Assembly (NCBI GenBank): GCA_014804795.1 | Contig: JAAUZC010000012.1 | Location: forward strand, 131,076 to 195,075 | Origin: Lachnospiraceae bacterium | GTDB lineage: Bacteria > Bacillota > Clostridia > Lachnospirales > Lachnospiraceae | DNA length: 64,000 bases | Direction of reading: 5' to 3' | Shown: in pieces, positions 15,040 through 22,304 of the stretch | Numbering within the stretch: the stretch's first letter is position 1 | Layout of the letters: every line of letters starts with the position of its first letter | Position numbers and translations under genes: made by a program | The notes under the pieces: generated by a model | The model's database searches: none | What the model was told of the DNA's origin: nothing | What the model saw: only the letters and a program-made list of their open reading frames with translations

Positions 15040-16085
15040 TGAATAAAAGGCAGCTTGAAGTTCAGAAAGCGCTTGCTGACAATGAAGCAGAGGTTATCAA
15101 ACGGCTAAAACGAGTTTATGCTGAAGCATCGAAGGACTGTGAAACGAAAATCAGGGATCTGTCGGCCAGAACTGACATGGAGAATCTAAAATCTATAATC
15201 TGGCAGAAACAGTACCAGGAAGCGCTGAAAAAGCAGCTTGACGGCATACTGGATAAACTGAACGCGGAATCCTTTGAAACAATAGCAGATTACTTGTCGG
15301 GATGCTATGAAGATGGCTTTTTCGGAACGCTGTACGACCTGCAGGGGCAGGGAATCCCGCTGATCTTTCCTATCAACCAGGAGGAAGCCGTACAGGCGGT
15401 ACAGATAGATTCCAAGATCTCAAAGGGACTGTATCAGCGGATGGGCGAGGATGTAGGTCAGTTGAAAAAATCTATCCGGTCAGAACTGTCAAGGGGCATA
15501 GCAAACGGTTCCTCCTGGAATATCGTGGCACAGCAGATTGCGTTCGGTATGAATAGCCCGTTTATGAAAGCATATAACCGCGCCATCGGGATAGCGAGGA
15601 CAGAGGGGCACAGGGTACAACAGGAATCAACATTACATTGTCAGCAGCGTGCAAAGTCTAAGGGCGCCGATGTTGCAAAACAGTGGGATTCAACGCTTGA
15701 CGGTGTGACAAGGTCGACCCACCGGGAACTTGATGGACAAATAAGGGAAATTGATGAACCCTTTGAGGTGGCCGGAAAGAAAGCTATGTATCCGGGTGGA
15801 TTCGGGAACCCGTCGGAAGACTGTAATTGCCGTTGTTGCCTTTTACAGCGTGCAAAGTGGGCTTTGTCTGAGGAAGAATACTATACAAAGTGGGACGGCG
15901 ATAAAAACGAACTTGTCAGGGTAAAGGCAAAGAATTATAATGAATTTAAAGAAAAAGCTCAGGCAATAAATAAATCACTGGAATACCGGGTCGTGAATTA
16001 TACGGATGAAGATTTTTCAGCGAAAGAGCTGGTAACGTTTATAGAGGCAAAAAGGCAGACCTGGAGGAAGCGATACATGAGATAG
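15039..16085 (+). CDS. MuF minor head protein (SPP1 gp7-like), possibly frameshifted
   Basis: 348 residues. A helical N-terminal region is followed by the MuF/gp7 domain: GIARTEGHRVQQES, then TRSTHRELDGQ, YPGGFGNPSEDCNCRC. It is ejected with or attached near the portal and assists head assembly. The frame ends after an AAAAA run (16049-16053). In the -1 frame from that run an uninterrupted extension encodes a HEIGH-containing domain (16046-16432), so the last residues (RQTWRKRYMR) are probably an out-of-frame tail. This is either a programmed shift, a mutation or a sequencing error. Confidence 0.88.
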   Translation: MNKRQLEVQKALADNEAEVIKRLKRVYAEASKDCETKIRDLSARTDMENLKSIIWQKQYQEALKKQLDGILDKLNAESFETIADYLSGCYEDGFFGTLYDLQGQGIPLIFPINQEEAVQAVQIDSKISKGLYQRMGEDVGQLKKSIRSELSRGIANGSSWNIVAQQIAFGMNSPFMKAYNRAIGIARTEGHRVQQESTLHCQQRAKSKGADVAKQWDSTLDGVTRSTHRELDGQIREIDEPFEVAGKKAMYPGGFGNPSEDCNCRCCLLQRAKWALSEEEYYTKWDGDKNELVRVKAKNYNEFKEKAQAINKSLEYRVVNYTDEDFSAKELVTFIEAKRQTWRKRYMR

Positions 16086-16432
16086 GACATGCGATTGAGG
16101 GGAAGCTGTTTGATAAGGATAAAGTCGATTTTGTGAAGCGGCAGTGTGTAAAAGGACTGTCCAAACAGGATTTAGAGAGGGTTATTGCAAAAGATTCTTC
16201 TGGAAATGAAAAAGAAATAATATGTGTGAGAAGCGAGAAACTGATATCTCTTTATCAGGGCAAGGTATATGTGGATGATATACCGGATGCATTAAACCCG
16301 GATGGTTCCATCAATACAGATTTAATGAAAGAGATAATCTCTGTTGCAGTACAGGAGTATAGTTTGAGACCAAATCGAATGAAAAGAGAAAACAGGGATT
16401 TATATAATCTGGTGGATGAGGTAATGAGATGA
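16046..16432 (+). pseudogene. C-terminal MuF extension with HEIGH motif, in -1 frame
   Basis: Reading from 16046 in the -1 frame gives GKKADLEEAIHEIGHAIEGK and continues without stop to 16432. The HEIGH motif fits the HExxH pattern of zinc metallopeptidase-like effector domains sometimes attached to MuF proteins, though the rest of the catalytic site is not evident. No ribosome site or ATG introduces this frame. The only downstream in-frame start is GTG 16133, which would lose the HEIGH motif. The most economical view is one protein of about 465 residues interrupted or recoded at the A-run. Confidence 0.6.
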
Positions 16433-16794
16433 CAGATAAAGAGATAATTCTTGGAATAAAAACGGCCGAAGAATTTGAAAAGATAAAAGAAAAAGTGGAC
16501 AGAAAAGTGTTTTTTGATAGAGATATCGAAGAACATACACGGAAATTACTGGGAAATCCGTATTATCCCGAAGGAGTAATTGTAGAGGTTCCAATGATAA
16601 AAGAAAATGCATGGCTTTTTGCTATGTATAAATGCGATTTATGCAAGCACTTGGAAGGTGAGGATAAATGCTGTGCTTTTCCGGAGGGGATCCCGTTTGA
16701 GACTCTGCCGAAGGATGAAGAGGCGGAATGTGCAAAAGGGATCAGATTTGAGGGCAAGGAAGAAGAAAATTATAAAGAGTTTTTCCAGTCCTGA
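16429..16794 (+). CDS. phage protein (121 aa) following MuF extension
   Basis: ATG 16429 overlaps the preceding stop (ATGA), showing translational coupling to the MuF extension. The N-terminal half is helical (TAEEFEKIKEKVDRKVF). The C-terminal half has CDLCKHL, a CC pair and AFPEGIPFETL, a pattern seen in small cysteine-rich bacterial proteins. Because it directly follows an effector-like domain it could be a cognate immunity protein; that is contextual inference. It ends before a terminator. Confidence 0.65.
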   Translation: MTDKEIILGIKTAEEFEKIKEKVDRKVFFDRDIEEHTRKLLGNPYYPEGVIVEVPMIKENAWLFAMYKCDLCKHLEGEDKCCAFPEGIPFETLPKDEEAECAKGIRFEGKEEENYKEFFQS

Positions 16795-16847
16795 ACTGAT
16801 AAAATGCATTGGATTTACTAATATCATAAACAATAGCTTAGTTAGAG

Positions 16848-16874
16848 AAGACAGTCAGACCGGCTGTCTTTTTT
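16848..16874 (+). terminator. intrinsic terminator after MuF region
   Basis: AAGACAG (16848-16854) pairs with CTGTCTT (16864-16870), followed by a T-run to 16874. It separates the packaging/portal part of the late region from the scaffold-capsid part. Confidence 0.75.
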
Positions 16875-16998
16875 ATATGCCCAAGACCGGCTTCACGGCA
16901 TTAAAACTACAGCCGCAATATCTCTTGCGTACAGAGAAAAAAACAGGCGATGCATAGCGGGAGAAACCGCATAAAACGAAATGCAGGAAAGGAAAACG

Positions 16999-17604
16999 AT
17001 GAAATTAGAAGAGTTACTGAGCAAGGAGCTGTTTGAACAGGTAAAGGCGGCGATAGACGCAGCAAATGCGAAAGAACCGGATAAGCTGAAGCATATCAGA
17101 TATACCGATCTGTCAGAAGGAAACTATGTTTCGAAAGAAAAATATACCGCTTTGGAGACAGATAAAGGATCTATCTCGGAACAGTTAAAGACAGCACAGG
17201 ATCTGATCAAGGAACTCAAAAAGGGGACAGGGAACGATGAAGGGCTGCAGGAAAAGATCAAAGGATATGAAACCACAATCGATACACTGCAGAAACAGAT
17301 GCAACAGGAGAAACTTGATGCGGCAGTGAAGATCGCGCTTCTTGAAGCAGATTGTAAGGATGTGGACTATATCACATTCAAGCTGAAAGAAAAAGGCGAG
17401 CTTTCCCTCGATGAGCATGGGAAAGTGAAAGGCATGGAAGATAAGCTTGCGGCACTGAAAACGCAGTTCCCTGATCAGTTTGTATCCAATAAGTCTACTA
17501 AAGTAAATGAAAACAGGCTTCCGGAATCTGATGGCGACCGGATAGGCGAACCTAAAGATCTGGCAGAAGCATTGAAAATGCAGTATGAAGAAAATAATGA
17601 GTAA
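16999..17604 (+). CDS. scaffold protein (phage GP20-like)
   Basis: 201 residues from ATG 16999 (AGGAAAGG upstream, preferred to ATG 16981). The middle is a long coiled coil (about residues 45-100) and the C-terminal part carries the family pattern KIALLEADCKDVDYITFKL. It matches the GP20 minor structural/scaffold family and lies directly before the major capsid gene. It templates prohead assembly and is removed before DNA packaging. Confidence 0.85.
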   Translation: MKLEELLSKELFEQVKAAIDAANAKEPDKLKHIRYTDLSEGNYVSKEKYTALETDKGSISEQLKTAQDLIKELKKGTGNDEGLQEKIKGYETTIDTLQKQMQQEKLDAAVKIALLEADCKDVDYITFKLKEKGELSLDEHGKVKGMEDKLAALKTQFPDQFVSNKSTKVNENRLPESDGDRIGEPKDLAEALKMQYEENNE

Positions 17605-17629
17605 AGAAAGGTTAAAAAGGTGAATTAGT

Positions 17630-18661
17630 ATGGCAGCAATGACACTTGAAGAGTTGAAAAAAGGCATGTCTGATAAGGTGTTTGATAAGATCGTTGATAT
17701 ATTCCTCAGGCATTCAGATGTTTTGGCATTATTGCCGTTTGATGATTGCGTGAGTGCATCCGGCGGCGGTTCTACCATGAAGTACAAATACATGAGGAAA
17801 GTACTTCCTGCTACGGCGCAGTTTAGAAAGCTGTACGGGTCTTATTCGGCAAGTATGGCAACAAAGCAGGAATGTGAGGCAGCGCTTGCAATCATGGGTG
17901 GCGCAGTACAGATTGACAGGGTTCTGAATAAAGCGGCAGGACGCTGGGACAATCTGGCTTACCAGATCGAGGAACATATCAAGGCGGTTATCAGCCTGTT
18001 CCACTATACGCTGATCAATGGGGATGCAGTGACTACGGCATCTACCGATGAACCGCAGTTTGAGGGGCTTGATTCCATGCTTGCAGGAACAACTACAGAG
18101 TATGGGGCTGAAAAGTCCATTGATTTATCCACAATCACAAACCTGAAAAACAATGCAGATGAGTTTTATGAAGCACTGATGCTGCTTGTGAAAGCTACTC
18201 AGGCAGATGCACTTCTGATGAATACCGATATGATCACCAAGATCCAGACCGTTGCCCGTGTGCTGGGGTATAAGACAGAGACGGAAGAGGCTTTCGGCAA
18301 GAGAGTTGTGTCCTTGGATGGTGTGCGTTTTATGGATATGCAGAACCATTATACAGTCACCGGGGAAGGAAAAGATGCAGTAGCGACTGCAAATGCGGTT
18401 GTTAAGAAAGGCGTTTCCCGAAAGATTGGCAGTGCGGAAACAGCAACAACAGGGCTTACGGACATTTATGCAGTTAAATTTGACGTCAATGACGGTTTCC
18501 ACGGAATCAGCCTGAATGGCTCTTCTGTTATCGAAAAGTATCTGCCGGATTTTTCAAAACCTGGAACCGTGAAAGATGCGGAAGTTGAAATGATTGCTGC
18601 AACAGTTCTGAAAAATACGCAGCACGCAGGCGTATTGAGGAACATTAAAATTTCGGCATAA
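17630..18661 (+). CDS. major capsid protein
   Basis: 343 residues. Position after the scaffold gene, size and features such as TMKYKYMRKVLPATAQFRKL (E-loop region) and AYQIEEHIKAVISLF (spine-helix-like) fit an HK97-fold capsid protein. The ribosome region AAAAGGTGAATTAGT is shared exactly with the next gene. High expression is expected, since hundreds of copies are needed per virion. Confidence 0.85.
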   Translation: MAAMTLEELKKGMSDKVFDKIVDIFLRHSDVLALLPFDDCVSASGGGSTMKYKYMRKVLPATAQFRKLYGSYSASMATKQECEAALAIMGGAVQIDRVLNKAAGRWDNLAYQIEEHIKAVISLFHYTLINGDAVTTASTDEPQFEGLDSMLAGTTTEYGAEKSIDLSTITNLKNNADEFYEALMLLVKATQADALLMNTDMITKIQTVARVLGYKTETEEAFGKRVVSLDGVRFMDMQNHYTVTGEGKDAVATANAVVKKGVSRKIGSAETATTGLTDIYAVKFDVNDGFHGISLNGSSVIEKYLPDFSKPGTVKDAEVEMIAATVLKNTQHAGVLRNIKISA

Positions 18662-18665
18662 CCTA

Positions 18666-18688
18666 CAGGGCGCCCGGAAGACGCCCTG
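18666..18688 (+). repeat. hairpin after major capsid gene
   Basis: CAGGGCG (18666-18672) and CGCCCTG (18682-18688) form a seven-base-pair stem directly behind the capsid stop. There is no T-tract, so it more likely stabilises the capsid mRNA 3' end or partly attenuates than terminates. Confidence 0.6.
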
Positions 18689-18720
18689 CGATGTTTCATG
18701 AAAGGAAAAGGTGAATTAGT

Positions 18721-19038
18721 ATGGCAAAAATAGTTACTTTAGAAGAGAAAATTGCAAAGGCGGTGGAAAATGCCCGCAAAAAGGCGGAAGCGGAAGGGCT
18801 TGATGAGGCAACTACACAGGAAATGGTAAATGAGGCTGTAGAAAAGGCAAAAGCGGCTTATGAGAAGTCTGCGAAAGAGAAAATCGCTTCTTATACGGTA
18901 CATGTTAAAAATAATCCTGATTTTTGCGGAATTGGCGCAGGCGGGATTCAGTTCGCTAACGGTGAAGCAACGGTTACTTCAGGGAGGATGGCGGAATGGT
19001 TCAGGGAACATGATGGCTATGAAGTGATTACAAAATAA
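18721..19038 (+). CDS. phage head protein (105 aa)
   Basis: A helical, Ala/Lys/Glu-rich N-terminus (residues 5-60) is followed by a compact segment, VKNNPDFCGIGAGGIQFANG, recurrent in Lachnospiraceae phages next to the capsid gene. Its leader copies that of the capsid gene, suggesting matched high expression. It could be a capsid decoration or connector-associated protein; the exact role is unknown. Confidence 0.7.
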   Translation: MAKIVTLEEKIAKAVENARKKAEAEGLDEATTQEMVNEAVEKAKAAYEKSAKEKIASYTVHVKNNPDFCGIGAGGIQFANGEATVTSGRMAEWFREHDGYEVITK

Positions 19039-19056
19039 CGGAATGAGGTGGGACCG

Positions 19057-19584
19057 ATGGTAGTCAATGTGGAAAGACTGCTTTTAATGAAAGAATTTAA
19101 GGAAGCAGATAAAGATGTGCTGACAGCTCGTTTAAAGGCCATAGAAGCCCTAATCAGGTCATACACAAATAATAACTTCCAGAATCGTAATATGAGAATT
19201 GTAGCTCCTTCCCGCGATGGAATTATTCAGGGGCACAGTCCATATATTAAGGTCGGTGATACAGTCCAGATTTCACAGTCTAAGGTGAATGACGGGCTGT
19301 ATGAAGTTATAGAGGCCACAGATGACCTGATAAAGGTGGATGGCGAACTTTATGATTATCCATGCAATATGGTCACAAAAGTAATCTATCCGGCAGATGT
19401 GCAGAAAGGTGTGATTGACCTGATGATCTGGGAGAAAGAAAACCGTCACAAGGTTGGAATCAAGTCAGAAACGCTTTCACGGCACACTGTAACATATTTT
19501 GATCAGGACTCAAACAATCAGGTGATGGGGTATCCGGTCTCCCTGCTTGGATTTTTGAAGCCTTATGTAAAGGCAAGATTCTGA
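19057..19584 (+). CDS. head-tail connector (adaptor) protein
   Basis: 175 residues. ATG 19057 follows GAGGTGG. A helical N-terminus (LTARLKAIEALIRSYTNN) typical of gp6/gp15-like adaptors is followed by a beta-rich insert (KVGDTVQISQSKVNDGLYEV) and a helix VQKGVIDLMIWEKENR. Order (capsid, adaptor, stopper, gp10-like, terminator, tube) supports the role of ring protein beneath the portal. Confidence 0.75.
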   Translation: MVVNVERLLLMKEFKEADKDVLTARLKAIEALIRSYTNNNFQNRNMRIVAPSRDGIIQGHSPYIKVGDTVQISQSKVNDGLYEVIEATDDLIKVDGELYDYPCNMVTKVIYPADVQKGVIDLMIWEKENRHKVGIKSETLSRHTVTYFDQDSNNQVMGYPVSLLGFLKPYVKARF

Positions 19585-19946
19585 TGGGAAGTATCGGCGG
19601 AAATAAATCTGCTGTCATTCAGGTTACAAAAAAGGAAAAGAACAAAATCAGAGAATTTGAGAAAGTTTATGTGGAGGCACAAGACATCATAGGATGGCTG
19701 GATCTGATGGATGGGGATTCGAAGCATTTGAATTATAATACCAAGATGCAGGAATCTACACATGTTTTTCTGTGTGACTATACAGAACTGATATATCAGG
19801 CAGATGGAAAACCGGACGCAAAAATCACGCCTGAAAACAGTAGAATGATAGTGGATGGAGAGATATATGAAGTAAAGCTTTATGATGATCCGATGGGAAT
19901 GCATGAGCATCTGGAGATATATCTGAAATATGCGGGAGGCAGATGA
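19584..19946 (+). CDS. head closure protein (stopper)
   Basis: 120 residues, beginning at the last base of the adaptor gene. The pattern GWLDLMDGDSKHLNYNTK, QESTHVFLCDY matches small beta-barrel head closure proteins of Firmicutes siphophages (SPP1 gp16 type). It closes the filled capsid and docks the tail. Confidence 0.75.
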   Translation: MGSIGGNKSAVIQVTKKEKNKIREFEKVYVEAQDIIGWLDLMDGDSKHLNYNTKMQESTHVFLCDYTELIYQADGKPDAKITPENSRMIVDGEIYEVKLYDDPMGMHEHLEIYLKYAGGR

Positions 19947-20365
19947 ATATGTCAGTAGAATTTCAGGATAACCGTATAGAAGTAAAAAACGCGATAGGGG
20001 ATGCTGCCATAGCATTCCTGCATGAAGCATGTGGGGAGTTAGAAGCCCAGACAAAACGAAATTCCAAGGTGAAGACTGGACAGACGAAAGGTTCCTATAA
20101 TTACGCTGTTGATGAGGCGGAACTGACCGGATATGTGGGATCGAACTATGAGAATGCAATCTGGGAGGAGTTTGGCACGGGAGAATATGCCCTGAACGGC
20201 GATGGACGAAAAGGCGGGTGGCGGTACATGGACGAAAAAGGCGAATGGCATTTTACCAAGGGTAAGAGACCCAGAAGGCCGCTTTTTAAAGCCTTTACTT
20301 CATTAAAAGGCAGAATTGCAAAAAGAGCGGAGCAGATCATAAAAGAGAGGATGGATATACAATGA
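19943..20365 (+). CDS. HK97 gp10-like tail completion protein
   Basis: 140 residues; starts four bases before the previous stop. The pattern SKVKTGQTKGSYNY, VGSNYENAIWEEFGTG and RPRRPLFKAFTS is characteristic of the HK97 gp10/minor capsid family found between head closure and tail terminator genes. Confidence 0.8.
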   Translation: MNMSVEFQDNRIEVKNAIGDAAIAFLHEACGELEAQTKRNSKVKTGQTKGSYNYAVDEAELTGYVGSNYENAIWEEFGTGEYALNGDGRKGGWRYMDEKGEWHFTKGKRPRRPLFKAFTSLKGRIAKRAEQIIKERMDIQ

Positions 20366-20757
20366 GTGAAGGGGTACTTGCGGTCATAGGAGATGCCATG
20401 AATGAGATGGGGTTGGACTATGCTTTTATGGAGCATATAACAGAAAGCGGCGAGAATCCTCCCAAAACCTATTTTGTCGGTGAGTATCAGGAACTGGAAG
20501 AAACAGATGAGTCCGGAAAAGAGGAGACGATATTTATCCTGACCGGATTCTCAAGAGACAAATGGATCCGATTGGAAAAAGCAAAGGAAATGATTAAAAA
20601 GTATTTTCCCGCCAGCAGTGGACGGATAGTAACTACTGAATCAGGCTCTGTGGCAGCAATTTTCTATGAAAATAGTTTACTGTTCCGTGTAGAAGATGAT
20701 GATCTGAAAAAGATACAGATAAACTTAATCATAAAAGAATGGAAGGTGGAAGAATGA
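20362..20757 (+). CDS. tail terminator-like protein
   Basis: 131 residues. Overlaps its neighbour on each side by four bases. Size, position before the tube gene and an alpha/beta pattern (FILTGFSRDKWIRLEKAKEM) fit the tail-terminator protein that caps the tail tube. Direct sequence motifs are weak, so position carries most of the call. Confidence 0.65.
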   Translation: MSEGVLAVIGDAMNEMGLDYAFMEHITESGENPPKTYFVGEYQELEETDESGKEETIFILTGFSRDKWIRLEKAKEMIKKYFPASSGRIVTTESGSVAAIFYENSLLFRVEDDDLKKIQINLIIKEWKVEE

Positions 20758-21497
20758 GAAAATCAGGAATTAACAGTAATACCCCCAATGATTTTTTACT
20801 GGGGGCGGGCGTTGTATTTAAGAATTTTAAATATCTGTATAAAAAATGCGAAGCAGATGAACAGACAGAGGCAGCGGAGATCAAATTAAGTCAGTTGAAA
20901 TCCAAAGCCTCTTTTATTGGTCTGGAAGCAGATTATGAGCCGGCAGCCGGTGATTATGTAGTTGGAGCATGGGACGACTCGGAAGATAATGTGTTGGGGG
21001 CGACCAGCGGCGGCAATAAGCTGTCTATTGTGCCCGAGATTACGCCGATCGAAGTAGATGGCGCGGTAGTAGAGATCAAAGGTCTTAACCAGAAAACGGG
21101 GGAATCTGCCACACTGGAAGTGAATCTTGCCCAGCATACTCTGGATTCTTTTAAACGTTCCATAGTTGGAAAAGAAGTTGACAGCATGGTTCCCGGATAT
21201 AAACAGATCCAGACAAAATCCCTTATTGAATTATCGGATTATCTGGATAATATTGCGTATGTTGGAACCATGACAGACGGGACAGAGGTTATTGCCATTC
21301 TGGAAAATGCAATCTGTTCTTCAGGGCTTGAGATGGACAACAAGAATAAAGAAACCTCTGTTGTAAAGACGGTATTCAAAGCCACTGCAGACTTTGAAAG
21401 CGGTGTATATGATACGCTGCCGGTTTACCTGTTCTATCCGGATAAAGCAAAGAAAAAGGCGGCAGCAAAGCAGATATTCAAAATTGTGGAAGGGTAA
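20754..21497 (+). CDS. major tail tube protein
   Basis: 247 residues from ATG 20754 (GGAAGGTGG upstream; ATGA overlap with the previous gene). Beta-rich, with VVFKNFKYLYKKCEAD near the start and a conserved KGLNQKTGESATLEVNLA segment. It is followed by the paired chaperone genes and the tape measure, as expected for the tail tube subunit of a siphophage. Confidence 0.8.
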   Translation: MRKSGINSNTPNDFLLGAGVVFKNFKYLYKKCEADEQTEAAEIKLSQLKSKASFIGLEADYEPAAGDYVVGAWDDSEDNVLGATSGGNKLSIVPEITPIEVDGAVVEIKGLNQKTGESATLEVNLAQHTLDSFKRSIVGKEVDSMVPGYKQIQTKSLIELSDYLDNIAYVGTMTDGTEVIAILENAICSSGLEMDNKNKETSVVKTVFKATADFESGVYDTLPVYLFYPDKAKKKAAAKQIFKIVEG

Positions 21498-21503
21498 GAA
21501 ATC

Positions 21504-21911
21504 ATGAAGAAAGAAGAGACAAAAAATAAGGAAGAGCAGAAAAGCATGGAACCGATTGAGCGTCAGTATACATTGCGGCGTCTGAAAGACGGAGATCTGT
21601 TCCCACTGCTTAAAATACTGAAAAAAATCGGTATCAGAGAATGCAAAGACGCTTTTATCATGATGACTTCCGAAGAAAAGACACTGGAACAGATTGGCAT
21701 CGAAGTAGTCCTTGATATGGCAGATATCCTGATTGGAAATCTGGAAAAGGTGGAGAAAGAAATTTATGAGATGTGGTCTGATATATCTGGAATTTCTGTA
21801 GAGGAAATGAAAGATATGGAATTCGGCACACTGCCGCTGATGATCATAGACACTTTTTCAGAAGCAGGAAATACAAGTTTTTTCAGGGTGCTCTCCAGAT
21901 TTCTGTCATAG
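21504..21911 (+). CDS. tail assembly chaperone, G product
   Basis: 135 residues. Helical and acidic, with RQYTLRRLKDGDLFPLLKIL near the start. Ten codons before the stop there is a perfect slippery heptamer T TTT TTC (21878-21884) in the correct phase. A -1 slip gives a longer product running through the next frame (ending 22240). The pair corresponds to the lambda G and GT proteins that load onto the tape measure. Confidence 0.82.
   Translation: MKKEETKNKEEQKSMEPIERQYTLRRLKDGDLFPLLKILKKIGIRECKDAFIMMTSEEKTLEQIGIEVVLDMADILIGNLEKVEKEIYEMWSDISGISVEEMKDMEFGTLPLMIIDTFSEAGNTSFFRVLSRFLS
21878..21884 (+). promoter_or_regulatory. -1 programmed frameshift heptamer T TTT TTC
   Basis: Zero-frame codons AGT TTT TTC place the heptamer in the X XXY YYZ phase, and the -1 frame is open from here into the T region at 21926-22240. 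It matches the conserved recoding of tail chaperones in long-tailed phages. Confidence 0.8.
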
Positions 21912-21925
21912 GTGAGTTTGAATTC

Positions 21926-22240
21926 ATGGACTTGCTGTATTCCCGATATGCAGATCCGAAAGAGCTTATGAATATTTATATCAGACAAGGGAGATTTGGA
22001 GAATTTGTGGCCGGTATCTGTGAGATGGATATGAAGCGTAAGAAAGAAGTTATACAAAAAGACGAAGAGAACAGGCTTTGGCTTGCGTATATCCACAGCA
22101 TGACAGATAAATCTTTTCGGGACTGGAAAGAAGAACTGATGAAGATAAAAGAATCTGCAGATTATGATATGACAAATGCCCAGGTTAATGCTGTAAAACA
22201 GCAGGTCAGGGGGATTTTGGACAGGATAACACCTGTATGA
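21926..22240 (+). CDS. tail assembly chaperone, T extension
   Basis: The 104-residue frame from ATG 21926 is part of an open -1 frame that joins the G gene at the slippery site, through the bridging residues ALQISVIGEFEF. The ATG has no convincing ribosome site, so most product should be the G-T fusion. Residues LYSRYADPKELMNIYIRQGR and DKSFRDWKEEL are typical of this small helical protein in Lachnospiraceae phages. Confidence 0.75.
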   Translation: MDLLYSRYADPKELMNIYIRQGRFGEFVAGICEMDMKRKKEVIQKDEENRLWLAYIHSMTDKSFRDWKEELMKIKESADYDMTNAQVNAVKQQVRGILDRITPV

Positions 22241-22243
22241 TGA

Positions 22244-22273
22244 TGCATCGGCGAGGCCGCCGGTGCATTTTTT
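22244..22273 (+). terminator. intrinsic terminator before tape measure
   Basis: TGCATCGGCG (22244-22253) pairs with CGCCGGTGCA (22258-22267) with one G-T pair and a four-base loop, followed by TTTTTT. A strong terminator inside the late operon implies partial readthrough or antitermination. Confidence 0.8.
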
Positions 22274-22304
22274 GAAAAAATGAAGAAAGGGGAAACCTTT
22301 CACG

